NCBI RefSeq assembly: GCF_012911875.1
Contig: NZ_JAAXKZ010000006.1
Location: forward strand, 28,668 to 92,667
From: Pseudonocardia bannensis
GTDB lineage: Bacteria; Actinomycetota; Actinomycetes; Mycobacteriales; Pseudonocardiaceae
DNA length: 64,000 nucleotides
Direction: 5' to 3'
In this document: piece by piece, positions 19,783 through 33,396 of the stretch
Position numbering within the stretch: the stretch's first letter is position 1
Layout: each line of letters opens with the position of its first letter
The notes under the pieces: generated by a model
Databases searched by the model: none
What the model was told of the DNA's origin: nothing
Seen by the model: the letters and a program-made list of their open reading frames with translations, nothing else
Position numbers and translations under genes: made by a program

Positions 19783-20517
19783 ATGGCAGACATGACGGGC
19801 CAGGTCGCGCTGGTCACCGGCGGCATCCGCGGGATCGGCGCGGCCATCAGCGAGCGGCTGGCCGACCGCGGGGTCACCGTCGCCGCGGGCTACTCGCGGG
19901 ACAAGGAGGCCGCGGACCGCTTCCACGAGTCGCACCCGGGTTCCAGCGTGCACCAGGGCAACATCGGGTCGAACGAGGACTGCGAGCGGGTCATCGGCGA
20001 GGTCCTCGACCAGCACGGACGCCTCGACATCCTGGTCAACAATGCCGGCATCACCGCGGACAAGACCGTCCGCAAGATGACACCCGACGACTGGGACCGC
20101 GTCGTGCAGGTCAACCTGTCCGGGGCGTTCTACCTGATCCGTGCCGTGCTGCAGCACATGCTCGACCGCGGCTCCGGGCGGATCGTCAACATCTCCTCGA
20201 TCATCGGCGAGTCCGGGAACATCGGCCAGGCCAACTACGCCGCGGCCAAGGCCGGTCTGTTCGGTCTCACCATGAGCCTCGCCCAGGAGACCGCCCGCAA
20301 GGGGATCACGGTCAACTCCGTCGCCCCCGGCTACATCTCCACCGAGATGGTCGCCGCGGTCCCGAAGGAGGCCCTGGACAAGGTCGTGGCCAAGATCCCC
20401 GTCGGCCGGCTCGGTGAGGCCGGCGAGGTCGCCCGGGTCGTCGAGTTCCTCGCCGATCCGGACTCGGCCTTCATCACCGGCCAGATCTACTCCGTCAACG
20501 GCGGCCAGTACATGTGA
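19783..20517 (+). CDS. phaB: Acetoacetyl-CoA reductase (SDR family)
   Basis: NADPH-dependent short-chain reductase making (R)-3-hydroxybutyryl-CoA, 244 aa. The ATG at 19783 follows AAGGAGAA. Cofactor motif TGGIRGIG at residues 12-19, NNAG near 86, catalytic Ser in NISSIIG and Y151/K155 in YAAAK. The C-terminus FITGQIYSVNGGQYM is typical of PhaB/FabG proteins. Assignment as phaB rather than fabG rests on position after phaA and the short PhaB-type sequence. A strong hairpin follows the stop. Confidence 0.92.
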   Translation: MADMTGQVALVTGGIRGIGAAISERLADRGVTVAAGYSRDKEAADRFHESHPGSSVHQGNIGSNEDCERVIGEVLDQHGRLDILVNNAGITADKTVRKMTPDDWDRVVQVNLSGAFYLIRAVLQHMLDRGSGRIVNISSIIGESGNIGQANYAAAKAGLFGLTMSLAQETARKGITVNSVAPGYISTEMVAAVPKEALDKVVAKIPVGRLGEAGEVARVVEFLADPDSAFITGQIYSVNGGQYM

Positions 20518-20521
20518 GCAC

Positions 20522-20554
20522 CGTCGCCGGGCGGGGCCAGCGCCCCCGGCGACG
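20522..20554 (+). terminator. Hairpin after phaB
   Basis: Arms CGTCGCCGG (20522-20530) and CCGGCGACG (20546-20554) enclose a further GC-rich inner stem. Five bases after the phaB stop. No T-run, as is common in actinomycetes. It may end the aceE-phaB transcript or attenuate read-through to the IclR gene. Confidence 0.6.
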
Positions 20555-20629
20555 CCGGCCGTCCCGTCACCGATGCCCGAACAGGCCCCGCCTCCCGCCC
20601 CCGGGAGAGCGGAGAGAAGGAAACGACAC

Positions 20630-21493
20630 ATGACCGAAGAGTCAGCAGCCTCGGGCAGAACGGTCATCAGCAAGGCAGCAGCGATCCTGATGACCTTCCT
20701 CGACGACGGCTACGTACACACCCTGACCGAGATCGCCGCCGCGACCGGCCTGCCGCTGTCCACCGCACACCGGCTGGCCCGCGAGCTCGTCGCGTGGCGG
20801 ATCCTGGACCGCACCGAGGACGGGGACTACCGGGTGGGCCTGCCGCTGCGCCTCATCGGGTCGGTCGGCGGACCCGGCTCCACCATCGAGGAGCGGGCCC
20901 CGCTGATCCTGCAGGACCTGTCCTACGCGACGGGTGCCGAGGTCCGGCTCGGCGTCCTGCGCGACCGCGCGGTCGCCTACATCGAGAAGCTGCCCGGGCG
21001 CCGGCCGGTGTCGGCGTTCTCCAGCGGCGCCGTCCTCCCGGCCCACGCGACGGCGATGGGGAAGGCGTTGCTCGCGTTCTCCCCTCCCGAGTACGTGGAG
21101 ATGGTCGTCAAGCGCGGCCTGACGTCCTACACGCGGTACACGCTGACCGCACCGGACCGGTTCCGCCGCGCGCTCGCGATGACGCGGCTGAGCCGGCTGG
21201 CGGTGTCCCGCTGGGAGTTGCGGCTGGACCACAGCGGCCTCGCGGTGCCGGTCTTCGGCCCCGGCGGGCAGGTGGCGGCCGCGCTCGAGGTGCGGGTGGA
21301 GGATCCGGCCGCGGAGCTACCGACGATCCGGCCCGCCCTCACGATCGCCGGCCGGAGCCTGACCCGCGAGCTGTCCGCAACACAGGGGGTGCGTCCGCGC
21401 GAGCCGGGCGTCCACCGCGTCCGCCCGCCGGGCGGCAACGTCCGCAGCCTGCGCCCGATGGACGGCGCCGTGAGAGGAAGTGGCCGATCATGA
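20630..21493 (+). CDS. IclR-family transcriptional regulator
   Basis: 287 aa. The N-terminal winged helix ([35 protein letters not shown], residues ~12-60) is followed by an IclR effector domain ([16 protein letters not shown] near residue 140). An atypical Arg/Pro-rich C-terminal tail of ~35 residues follows. The ATG at 20630 has a GGAGAGAAGGA purine-rich site upstream. Its stop overlaps the ATG of the glpX remnant (ATGA). By position it may sense a carbon metabolite and control the pha or PTS genes; this is inference. Confidence 0.88.
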   Translation: MTEESAASGRTVISKAAAILMTFLDDGYVHTLTEIAAATGLPLSTAHRLARELVAWRILDRTEDGDYRVGLPLRLIGSVGGPGSTIEERAPLILQDLSYATGAEVRLGVLRDRAVAYIEKLPGRRPVSAFSSGAVLPAHATAMGKALLAFSPPEYVEMVVKRGLTSYTRYTLTAPDRFRRALAMTRLSRLAVSRWELRLDHSGLAVPVFGPGGQVAAALEVRVEDPAAELPTIRPALTIAGRSLTRELSATQGVRPREPGVHRVRPPGGNVRSLRPMDGAVRGSGRS

Positions 21494-22170
21494 CCAGCAC
21501 GCCGGAGCTGGTATTCGTCGGCCTCGACCGCAACCTCGCCCTGGACCTCGTGCGGGCCACCGAGGCCGCGGCGATCGCCGCGTCCCGCCATCTGGGGCGC
21601 GGGGACAAGGAGAAGGTCGACCAAGCGGCGGTCGACGCGATGCGGCCGGTGCTGGCCACCATCGCGATGCCGGGCACCGTCGTCATCGGGGAGGGCGAGA
21701 AGGACGAGGCGCCCATGCTCTACAACGGCGAGCTGGTGGGCGACGGGACCGGCCCCGAGGTGATTCTCGCGGTCGACCCGGTCGACGGAACCACCCTCAC
21801 CGCGAAGAGCCTGCCGAACGCGCTGGCGATCGTCGCGGTCGCCGAGCGCAACACGATGTTCGATCCGGGGCCGTGCGTGTACATGGAGAAGCTTGCCGTC
21901 GGCCCCGACCTCGCTGGGGTGATCGACTTCGAAGCGCCGATCGAGACCAATCTCGACCGCATCGCGAACGCCCGCGGCGTCACGGTGCCCGACCTGACCG
22001 TGTGCATCCTCGATCGCCCCCGTCACGAGGAGGAGCTGGTCAAACGGGTCCGGGATGCGGGTGCCCGGATCAAGTTCCTGCTCGACGGCGACGTCGCCGG
22101 GGCGATCATGGCGGCCCAGCCGGGTACCGGCGTGGACCTGCTGGTGGGCATCGTTGGCACGCCCGGGGCG
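21490..22170 (+). pseudogene. glpX: Truncated class II fructose-1,6-bisphosphatase (glpX remnant)
   Basis: The N-terminal two thirds of GlpX are intact. It begins [15 protein letters not shown] and contains [15 protein letters not shown], the metal-binding VDPVDGTT (~residue 96) and [22 protein letters not shown]. After GTP at ~22165 the conserved C-terminal third (~110 residues, including the usual EG-rich sugar-phosphate site) is replaced by Gly/Pro-rich sequence with no similarity to the family. The frame stays open into the antisense of the HPr gene, so any product would be chimeric. Truncation occurs exactly at the junction with the convergent PTS operon, suggesting a deletion or rearrangement. 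It probably lacks activity; another glpX copy would be expected elsewhere. Confidence 0.8.
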
Positions 22171-22242
22171 GGACCGGGCGGACCCGGCACGGGTCGGACG
22201 TGGCCGGGACCGCGGGTCGATGCCGGGGTCTGGGGACCTTCC

Positions 22243-22512
22243 TCAGACCTTGTCGAGGTCGGTCGACAGCAGTTCCGTGAGCTCGTCGAGAGCTGCGTCG
22301 GCACCGTCCCCCTCGGCGGCGAGGACGACCTCCTCGCCGCTGCGGACGTCGAGGCCGAGCACGAACAGCACGCTCCGGGCGTCGACCGCGTCCCCGCCGA
22401 CCTTGGCGATGGTGACCTTGACCGGCTGTCTCGCCGCGGCCTGGACGAACAGTGTGGCCGGGCGGGCGTGCAGACCGACGGAGGAGGCTACGGCGACCTT
22501 GCGTTCAGGCAT
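22243..22512 (-). CDS. ptsH: HPr phosphocarrier protein
   Basis: 89-aa phosphocarrier of the sugar PTS. The phospho-histidine is in [13 protein letters not shown] (His ~15), the hallmark of HPr. The Firmicutes-type regulatory Ser46 region reads [10 protein letters not shown], so a serine is present at about that position. Last gene of the ptsI-fruK-IIA-IIBC-HPr operon, separated from IIBC by a strong hairpin that could set its level independently. Confidence 0.95.
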   Translation of the reverse strand: MPERKVAVASSVGLHARPATLFVQAAARQPVKVTIAKVGGDAVDARSVLFVLGLDVRSGEEVVLAAEGDGADAALDELTELLSTDLDKV

Positions 22513-22529
22513 GGGTGTCCTTCCAACTG

Positions 22530-22555
22530 GTGGGCGGGCCCGCGGGCCCGCCCAC
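22530..22555 (-). terminator. 26-bp perfect palindrome between PTS IIBC and HPr genes
   Basis: GTGGGCGGGCCCG followed by its exact reverse complement, in the 58-bp gap between IIBC (stop 22571) and HPr (start 22512). As RNA it would form a very stable hairpin: an intra-operon attenuator/terminator or mRNA-stability element. Its lower-coordinate end is 17 bp from the HPr start, just beyond the ribosome binding site. Confidence 0.7.
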
Positions 22556-22570
22556 GACGGATGATGCTCC

Positions 22571-24064
22571 TCAGGCGGTGGCGGCCGCGGTCGCGGCGGT
22601 CTCCACCTGCTCCGACCGCTGACGGTGGAAGCTCTTGAGCGCGATGACCGAGACCGTCGTCACCACCGTGCCGATGGCGATCGCCAGCAGGTAGAGGAAC
22701 GGGTTACCGATCAGCGGGACCACGAAGATCCCACCGTGGGGCGCCCGCAGCGTGCAGCCGAACGCCATGCTCAGCGCGCCGGCCGTGGCCGAGCCGAGCA
22801 TCAGCGACGGGATCACCCGGAGCGGGTCGCCGGCGGCGAAGGGGATCGCCCCCTCGGTGATGAACGACGCCCCGAGGACCCACGCCGCCTTGCCGTTCTC
22901 CTGCTCCACGTGGGTGAACAGTCGCTTGCGCAGGACGGTCGCCAGCGCAAGCCCGAGCGGCGGCGTCATGCCCGCGGCCATCACCGCGGCCATGATCTGC
23001 AGGCTCGTCTCGGTCCCGGTGGTCAGCCCGGCCACCGCGAACGCATAGGCGGTCTTGTTGACCGGGCCGCCCATGTCGAAGCCCATCATCAGGCCGAGCA
23101 GGACCCCCAGGAGCACCCGGTTCGTGCCGGACAGCCCGTTCAGCCAGTCGGTCAGGGCCGTGGTGAGCGCGCCCAGCGGCGGACCCAGCACCATGAACAT
23201 GACGAACCCGACGATCGCCGTCGAGACCAGCGGGATGACGACCACCGGCATGATGCCGGCAACGGCGCGCGGCACCTTCCACCGCTTGATCAGCAGCACC
23301 ACCGCACCGGACAGCAGGCCGGCCGCCAGACCGCCGAGGAACCCGGCCGGCGCGTGCGGGGACGGTACCTGGGTGGCGATGTAGCCGCCGACGATGCCGG
23401 GGACCAGCGCGGGCCGATCGGCCATCGCGAACGCGATGAACCCGGACAGGATCGGGACCAGGAAGCTGAAGGCCGCGACACCGATCTGGAACATCAACGC
23501 GGCCCAGGACTGCAGGCTGCCCCAGTTGAACTGCTCGGTGACCTTCGGCGCGTCGTTGATCTCGTAGCCACCCAGGGCGAATCCCAGCGCGATGAGCAGC
23601 CCGCCCGCCGCCACGAACGGGATCACATAGCTGACGCCCGTCATCAGCCACTGCCGGAGCTTCGAGCCGAAGCCCGCACCCTCGGTCACCTTGGTCTGTG
23701 GGGCGGGAGGCGCACCCCCATCCCCGGCACCGGCCGCAGCCGCACCCGCGGGCACGCCCGTCCGGGCGGCCTCCCTGGCCTCCTCGAGCATCTCCTTGGC
23801 CCCGCTGATGGCCCGCTTGACCCCGCTCTGCACCAACGGCTTGCCGGCGAACCGCTCACGGTCACGCACCTCGACGTCGGCGGCGAAGATCACCGCGTCG
23901 GCGGCGGCGATGGTCTCGGGCGACAACGGTTCCGACCCCGCCGAACCCTGCGTCTCGACCGACATCTCGTCACCGGAGTCGACCGCCGCCTGCTCCAGCG
24001 CCTCGGCCGCCATATAGGTGTGCGCGATCCCGGTCGGGCAGGACGTCACAGCGACGAACTTCAT
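22571..24064 (-). CDS. fruA: Fructose-specific PTS enzyme IIBC
   Basis: Membrane fructose transporter/phosphotransferase, 497 aa. Residues 1-100 are an IIB domain with the phospho-cysteine in [18 protein letters not shown] (Cys9). An Ala/Pro linker leads to a IIC domain (residues ~135-480) with about nine helices and the motif [15 protein letters not shown]; the C-terminal blocks [14 protein letters not shown] and APHGGIFV are typical of the fructose family. The start overlaps the IIA stop (ATGA). The product is fructose-1-phosphate, used by the fruK-type kinase in the same operon. Confidence 0.95.
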   Translation of the reverse strand: MKFVAVTSCPTGIAHTYMAAEALEQAAVDSGDEMSVETQGSAGSEPLSPETIAAADAVIFAADVEVRDRERFAGKPLVQSGVKRAISGAKEMLEEAREAARTGVPAGAAAAGAGDGGAPPAPQTKVTEGAGFGSKLRQWLMTGVSYVIPFVAAGGLLIALGFALGGYEINDAPKVTEQFNWGSLQSWAALMFQIGVAAFSFLVPILSGFIAFAMADRPALVPGIVGGYIATQVPSPHAPAGFLGGLAAGLLSGAVVLLIKRWKVPRAVAGIMPVVVIPLVSTAIVGFVMFMVLGPPLGALTTALTDWLNGLSGTNRVLLGVLLGLMMGFDMGGPVNKTAYAFAVAGLTTGTETSLQIMAAVMAAGMTPPLGLALATVLRKRLFTHVEQENGKAAWVLGASFITEGAIPFAAGDPLRVIPSLMLGSATAGALSMAFGCTLRAPHGGIFVVPLIGNPFLYLLAIAIGTVVTTVSVIALKSFHRQRSEQVETAATAAATA

Positions 24065-24513
24065 GATGGCGCCACCTCTTTCTGGATGAACGCGGCGGCC
24101 TCCCCGGGGTCGCCGATCGACCGCAGCGTGTCCTTGAAGTCCTGGCGGACGAGTTTGCGTGCGAGCGAGGCGAGGATCTTCATGTGCGACGCGTCGCCCC
24201 CCTCGGGCGCCGCGATCAGGAAGATCAGGTCGGCCGGGCCGTCCGGGGCACCGAAATCGATACCGGCGGCCGAGCGCCCGAACGCCAGGCTCGGCTCGGT
24301 GACGTGGGCGGAGCGGCAGTGCGGGATGCCGATGCCGCCCTCGATCCCGGTCGGCATCTGCGACTCCCTGGTGGCGATGTCGGCCAGGAATCCGTCCAGG
24401 TCGGTGACCCGCTGCGCGTCGAGCAGCCGCTGGGCGAGGGAACGTGCGGCGGCCTGCCGGTCACCGGCGTCGAGTTCGAGGTCGACGAAGTCGGCGGTGA
24501 TGACGTCGGTCAT
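24061..24513 (-). CDS. PTS fructose-type enzyme IIA
   Basis: 150-aa cytoplasmic IIA of the fructose/mannitol superfamily. The phospho-histidine lies in GIGIPHCRSAHV (~residue 68), with DLIFLIAAPEG downstream. Accepts phosphate from HPr and passes it to IIB. Overlaps both neighbours by 4 bp (fruK stop within its ATG, its stop within the IIBC ATG), which ties the three proteins to equal stoichiometry. Confidence 0.94.
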   Translation of the reverse strand: MTDVITADFVDLELDAGDRQAAARSLAQRLLDAQRVTDLDGFLADIATRESQMPTGIEGGIGIPHCRSAHVTEPSLAFGRSAAGIDFGAPDGPADLIFLIAAPEGGDASHMKILASLARKLVRQDFKDTLRSIGDPGEAAAFIQKEVAPS

Positions 24514-25466
24514 GACGGGGTGCCTCCCAGGTGACGATCGAGATCCAGGTTGTCGGTGACCACGACGGCGGCCGCGTCGAGATCCGCGGGCCGCGGCATG
24601 ACGCTGCCGGGCAGCGATACCGCCGCCGTGCCGTATGCGAGCGCCGTGACCAGCGCCGGCCGGCCGCGCCCGCCGCCGGCGAGGAAGCCGGCCAGCGTCG
24701 CGTCCCCCGCCCCGACGGTGCTGCGCACCCGGACCGGGGGTGCCCAGCCGTGCAGCACCTCGTCGGGCCCGGCGAGCAGCGCACCGTCGGCGCCCAGGCT
24801 CACCAGCACCGTGCCCACGCCGCGTTTGCGTACCTCGGCCGCGGCGTCGACGACGTCGCCGAGGCGGCGCAGCGGACGCCCGACCAACTCGGCGAGCTCC
24901 TCGGCGTTGGGCTTGACGAGGTCCGGGCCGGCGTCGACGGCCGCATCGAACGGCGCCCCGCTGGCGTCGACGCAGACCTGCGCGCTGTTGTTGCCGGCCT
25001 CGCGCACCACGGTGACGAGTTCGGCGTAGAAACCGGTGCCGACACCGCGCGGCAGGCTACCGGCCGCGACCACCCACGCCGCGTGCTCGGCGACCGCGAC
25101 CACCCGACGTTCGATCGCCTCGATCTCGTCACGGCTGAGCTCGGGGCCCGACTCGTTGAGCTTGGTCGTGGTCCCGTCCGGCTCGACGATGGTGATATTG
25201 CTGCGCAGCGCACCGGCGATCGGGACCTGGACGACCTGCACGCCGACCGGGGCGAGCAGCGCGCTGAGCTGGCTGCCCTCGGCGCCTCCGGACGGGAGGA
25301 CCGCGACCGTCGCGACGTTGCCCGCGGCGAGTGCCCGCGAGACGTTCACGCCCTTTCCGCCCGGGTCCACCCGGCCGCCGACGGCCCGGATCACCTCACC
25401 CCGGCGCAATTCATCGATCTCCACGGTCCGGTCCAGGCTGGGATTCGGAGTGAGCGTCACAATCAT
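24510..25466 (-). CDS. fruK: 1-phosphofructokinase
   Basis: PfkB-family kinase converting fructose-1-phosphate to fructose-1,6-bisphosphate, 318 aa. N-terminal MIVTLTPNPSLDRTVEI and GGRVDPGGKGVNVSRAL are FruK signatures. KPNAEELAELVGR sits near residue 185, and the catalytic aspartate is in STVGAGDATLAGF (~residue 255). Sits between ptsI and IIA in the PTS operon, which fixes the substrate as fructose-1-phosphate. A GAGGTGG ribosome binding site precedes the ATG. Confidence 0.95.
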   Translation of the reverse strand: MIVTLTPNPSLDRTVEIDELRRGEVIRAVGGRVDPGGKGVNVSRALAAGNVATVAVLPSGGAEGSQLSALLAPVGVQVVQVPIAGALRSNITIVEPDGTTTKLNESGPELSRDEIEAIERRVVAVAEHAAWVVAAGSLPRGVGTGFYAELVTVVREAGNNSAQVCVDASGAPFDAAVDAGPDLVKPNAEELAELVGRPLRRLGDVVDAAAEVRKRGVGTVLVSLGADGALLAGPDEVLHGWAPPVRVRSTVGAGDATLAGFLAGGGRGRPALVTALAYGTAAVSLPGSVMPRPADLDAAAVVVTDNLDLDRHLGGTPS

Positions 25467-25529
25467 GAGCCACCTCGCCGAAATGGATCGCGCCGTCGCC
25501 GGGGAATTGCTCGGACGGTGCCGAGCTAT

Positions 25530-27209
25530 TCAGAGGCCGAGTTCTGCGAGCTGTGGCAGTTCTTCGCGTACGCGGGCCTTCGCCCGCTGTGCGTCCACCG
25601 CGTCGAGAGCGAGTCCGGCGAGGCGGGCGCATTCGTCGAAGGTCACCGTCTTCAGCAGTTCCCCGACTTCGCTGATGACCCTGGCCGACATCGACAGGCT
25701 CACCACACCGAGCCCGACCAGCACGACGGCGAGCACGGGGTCGGACGCGGCCTCACCGCAGACCCCGACGGACTTGCCCGTCTCGGCGCCCGCCTGCCCG
25801 GTGAGCTGGATGAGGCGCAGCAGGGCCGGTTGCCAGGGATCGTTGAGCTCGGCCAGCGGGCCCGCCATGCGATCGGCCGCGAGGGTGTACTGCGCGAGGT
25901 CGTTGGTGCCGATGCTGGCGAAGTCGGCGACGTCGAGGATCTGCCGGGCGCACAGGGCCGCGGCGGGGACCTCCACCATGACTCCGGCGGCGCGCAGTCC
26001 GTGCGACCGGACCCGGTCGGCGAACCAGGCCGCCTCGGAGGGCAGCGCGATCATCGGCGCCATCACCCAGACCTCCGCCGAGGTGCGCTGCGCCGCACCG
26101 GCGGCGGCGACGAGCTGGCGGTCGAGGATGTCGGGCCGGTCGAAGGCCACGCGCAGACCGCGCACGCCCAGCGCGGGGTTCGGCTCCTCACCCTGGTCGA
26201 GGAACGCCAGCGGCTTGTCCGCACCGGCGTCGAGGGTGCGCAGCACGACCTTGCGGCGCGGGAAGGCGCCGAAGACCTCCGCGTAGGACGCCTCCTGTTC
26301 GGCGACCGTCGGCTCGGTCGACGCGTCCAGGAACAGGAACTCGGTGCGGAACAGCCCGACCCCCTCGGCGCCTGCGTCCGCCGCCGCCCGGGCGCTGGCC
26401 GGGTCCCCCACGTTGGCCAGCAGCAGCACGCGGCGACCGTCCGCGGTCGCGCCCTCGCCGCGCCACACGTGCTGGGCTCCCCGGCGCGCCGCCATGCGTT
26501 TCTCGGCGTCCAGGGTCGCCGCGTCGTTCGGGGCCGGGTCCAGCGTGCCCAGGCCGCCGTCGAGGACGACCGTCGTGCCCTCGTTCAGGCTCAGCGCACC
26601 GGGACAGGCCACCACGGCGGGCACTCCGAGCGTGCGGGCGAGGATCGCGGTGTGGCTGGTCGGGCCGCCCTCGGTGGTGACGAAGCCGAGGACCTTGTCG
26701 GGGTCCACCGTCGCCGTGTCGGCCGGGGCCAGGTCATGGGCGGCGAGGATGAACGGGTGGCCCGGATCCGGGATGCCGGGGACGGGGATCCCGAGCACCG
26801 CCGCGACGATTCGGTCCCGGACGTCCTCGATGTCCGCCACGCGGGCCCCGATGTACCCGCCGGCGGCGGCGAGCATGTCCCGGAACGTGTTGGCCGCCTC
26901 GAAGACCGCGCGCGCCGCCGTGAGCCCGCGGTCGGTGACGCCGCTCTCCGCGAGGTCGAGCAGGCCCGGGTCCTCCGCCATGTAGGACGTGGCCTCGAGC
27001 ACCGCCTTCGTCTCGGCCTCGGCCTTCTCGGCGCGCGCACGCAGCTCGGTGCCGACGGCCTCCATCGCGGGCCGGATCCTGGCCCGCTCGGCGTCCCGGT
27101 CGACGGGCTCCGGGGAGACCGCCGCGGGTTCGGGAACGGGTTCCGCCATGCGGACGAGCGGCCCCACCGCCACCCCGGGACACACTCCGATGCCGGTCAG
27201 CAGTGACAC
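25530..27209 (-). CDS. ptsI: PTS enzyme I (PEP-protein phosphotransferase)
   Basis: Transfers phosphate from PEP to HPr, 559 aa (family ~550-575). The swivelling domain carries the phospho-histidine in TTEGGPTSHTAILARTLG (~residue 185), followed by the PEP-binding barrel with LFRTEFLFLD, GVMVEVPAAALCA and FASIGTNDLAQY and the active-site cysteine in SVGVCGEAASDP. GTG start at 27209. First gene of the PTS operon. Being beside eno and gpm, it consumes the PEP those enzymes make. Confidence 0.95.
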   Translation of the reverse strand: MSLLTGIGVCPGVAVGPLVRMAEPVPEPAAVSPEPVDRDAERARIRPAMEAVGTELRARAEKAEAETKAVLEATSYMAEDPGLLDLAESGVTDRGLTAARAVFEAANTFRDMLAAAGGYIGARVADIEDVRDRIVAAVLGIPVPGIPDPGHPFILAAHDLAPADTATVDPDKVLGFVTTEGGPTSHTAILARTLGVPAVVACPGALSLNEGTTVVLDGGLGTLDPAPNDAATLDAEKRMAARRGAQHVWRGEGATADGRRVLLLANVGDPASARAAADAGAEGVGLFRTEFLFLDASTEPTVAEQEASYAEVFGAFPRRKVVLRTLDAGADKPLAFLDQGEEPNPALGVRGLRVAFDRPDILDRQLVAAAGAAQRTSAEVWVMAPMIALPSEAAWFADRVRSHGLRAAGVMVEVPAAALCARQILDVADFASIGTNDLAQYTLAADRMAGPLAELNDPWQPALLRLIQLTGQAGAETGKSVGVCGEAASDPVLAVVLVGLGVVSLSMSARVISEVGELLKTVTFDECARLAGLALDAVDAQRAKARVREELPQLAELGL

Positions 27210-27266
27210 GGTGACCTCGGCTCCCCGGACGGGTCGGCACCCGTCCTGCTCGACATGGCTGATGGA

Positions 27267-29557
<2,291 letters not shown>

Positions 29558-29569
29558 CGCGCACGTCCC

Positions 29570-29587
29570 CTGGCCCGATCGGGCCAG
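29570..29587. terminator. 18-bp palindromic hairpin between eno and the usp remnant
   Basis: CTGGCCCGATCGGGCCAG is perfectly self-complementary and lies 12 bp after the eno stop, before the convergent usp remnant. It could act as a terminator in both directions. Confidence 0.65.
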
Positions 29588-29602
29588 AGGCGGCCGGCGC
29601 GG

Positions 29603-29790
29603 TCAGGCCCGCGCCACGGCCACCGGGCAGTGGGCGTGGTGCAGGAGCGCATGGCTCACCGAGCCGAGCATCAGACCACCGAACCCGCCGCGCCCGTGGC
29701 TGCCCGTGACGAGCAGCTCGGCGCCCGCGGACTCGGCCTGCTCCCACTCGTGCGCCGGCGAGGCCGAGACGTCGAGGGCGGGGCCGGCGG
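29603..29790 (-). pseudogene. C-terminal remnant of a universal stress protein
   Basis: About 60 codons encode a recognisable UspA C-terminus: [18 protein letters not shown] then [20 protein letters not shown], i.e. the nucleotide-binding G-x2-G-x9-G-S/T region and the final strand. The N-terminal ~80-90 residues of the domain are missing, and there is no start codon with a ribosome binding site between it and the pgk stop at 29799. It reads in the same direction as pgk, so a deletion may have removed the first half. Not expected to make a functional product. Confidence 0.75.
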
Positions 29791-29798
29791 CCTGCGGG

Positions 29799-30995
29799 TC
29801 ATGAGAGCTCCAGTACGGCGAGTCCGGGTAGCTGCTTGCCCTCGAGGTACTCCAGGGAGGCCCCGCCCCCGGTCGAGATGTGGGTGAAGCCGGCCTCGTC
29901 CAGCTCCAGCGCCCGGATGGCGGCGGCCGAGTCGCCGCCGCCGACCACGGTCGTCGCGCCGCGGTCGGTGGCATCGGCGATCGACTCCGCGACCCCGCGC
30001 GTACCCCCCGCGAACGGGGCCAGCTCGAAGACACCCATCGGCCCGTTCCAGAAGATCGTGTGGGCGCTCGCGAGAACGTCGGCGAACCTCGCGACCCCGG
30101 CCGGGCCGATGTCCAGGCCCATCCAGCTGTCCGGGATCTCGTCGGCACGCACCACCTCGTGGGCTGCGTCCGCGGCGAACCGGTCAGCCACCACGACGTC
30201 CGGCGGGAGCACGATCTTGCCGGTGCGCAGGAACCCGTCGCACGCCCCGACCTGGTCCGCTTCGAGCAGCGAGCCGCCGACACCCATCCCCAGGGCGGCG
30301 AGGAAGGTGAAGCACATCCCACCGCCGACCAGCAGCGCGTCGACCTTCGGCAGCAGCGCGGAGATCACGCCGAGCTTGTCGGAGACCTTGGAGCCCCCGA
30401 GCACGACGACATAGGGCCGCCGCGGATCCCCGGCCAGCGTGCGCAGGACCTCGACCTCGGCGAGCACCAGCCCCCCGGCGTAGGCCGGCAGCTCACGTGC
30501 CACGTCGTAGACCGAGGCCTGCTTGCGGTGCACCACCCCGAAGCCGTCGGACACGAACACACCGTCCGGGCCGACCAGGGCGGCGAGCTCCCGGGCCAGC
30601 GCGGCCCGCTCGGCGGCGTCCTTCGACGTCTCCCGCGGGTCGAAGCGGATGTTCTCCAGGAGCGCGACGGCCCCCTCCGGCAGCGCGTCGACGGTGGCCC
30701 CCGCCTTGTCCCCGAGGTCGACCAGGGCGACGTCCGCGCCGAGCAGCTCACCGAGCCGCTCGGCCACCGGAGCCAGGGAGAACGCCGGATCCGGGCCGCC
30801 CTCGGGGCGCCCGAGGTGCGCGGTGACCAGGACCCGGGCGCCGGCGTCCGCCAGCCGGCGCAGGGTCGGGACGCCGGCCCGGATCCGCCCGTCATCGGTG
30901 ATGCGGCCGTTCTCGAGCGGGACGTTGAGGTCGGCGCGCACCAGTACCCTTCGGCCGGACAACCCCTCGGCCAGCAGGTCGTCGAGGGTCCTCAT
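29799..30995 (-). CDS. pgk: Phosphoglycerate kinase
   Basis: Transfers phosphate from 1,3-bisphosphoglycerate to ADP, 398 aa, full family length. Starts [27 protein letters not shown]; motifs [42 protein letters not shown] and the C-terminal [15 protein letters not shown] are all present. Its start lies 6 bp after the gap stop on the same strand, forming a gap-pgk unit as in many bacteria; tpi, usually next, is replaced by the usp remnant. Confidence 0.96.
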   Translation of the reverse strand: MRTLDDLLAEGLSGRRVLVRADLNVPLENGRITDDGRIRAGVPTLRRLADAGARVLVTAHLGRPEGGPDPAFSLAPVAERLGELLGADVALVDLGDKAGATVDALPEGAVALLENIRFDPRETSKDAAERAALARELAALVGPDGVFVSDGFGVVHRKQASVYDVARELPAYAGGLVLAEVEVLRTLAGDPRRPYVVVLGGSKVSDKLGVISALLPKVDALLVGGGMCFTFLAALGMGVGGSLLEADQVGACDGFLRTGKIVLPPDVVVADRFAADAAHEVVRADEIPDSWMGLDIGPAGVARFADVLASAHTIFWNGPMGVFELAPFAGGTRGVAESIADATDRGATTVVGGGDSAAAIRALELDEAGFTHISTGGGASLEYLEGKQLPGLAVLELS

Positions 30996-31000
30996 GGTGG

Positions 31001-33088
<2,088 letters not shown>

Positions 33089-33396
33089 GCCGATCCCTCC
33101 TCACCCGATGCCCGGCCCGGGGGTCCGGCAGGTGCCCGGGTCCGGCTGAGCCGGGTCGGGCCCGCCGGTCCGGGCGCATCGGCCAGCCAGTGCACCAGAA
33201 GCGCCGGACCGCGGGAACGTCAACTTCCGCTGACCGGGTGCCCCGGTTCGGTGCGGACGCGGGGCCGCCCGGGCACCACCGGTGAGCGGAAGCGAACCTC
33301 CCGCGAGGCGGCGCCGATCTGCCATCCTCGGCGCTGCCGCCGGCCCCGGCCCTGGGTGCCGGGCGGCCCCGCGTCGGCAGCGAGGGGGCGATCGTC
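33089..33396. other. Divergent intergenic region, aldehyde dehydrogenase remnant/DUF2252
   Basis: 308 bp, extremely GC-rich, with short CCCGGGTCCGG/CCGG arms but no gene I can support. It should contain the promoters for the gap-pgk unit (minus) and for the DUF2252-glg operon (plus). No clear promoter hexamers are visible. Confidence 0.4.

Noticed and set aside
22164..22638. Continuation of the glpX frame as a genuine long fusion protein
   Set aside because: The sequence after 22170 is antisense to the intact HPr gene and the end of IIBC and has no GlpX similarity.
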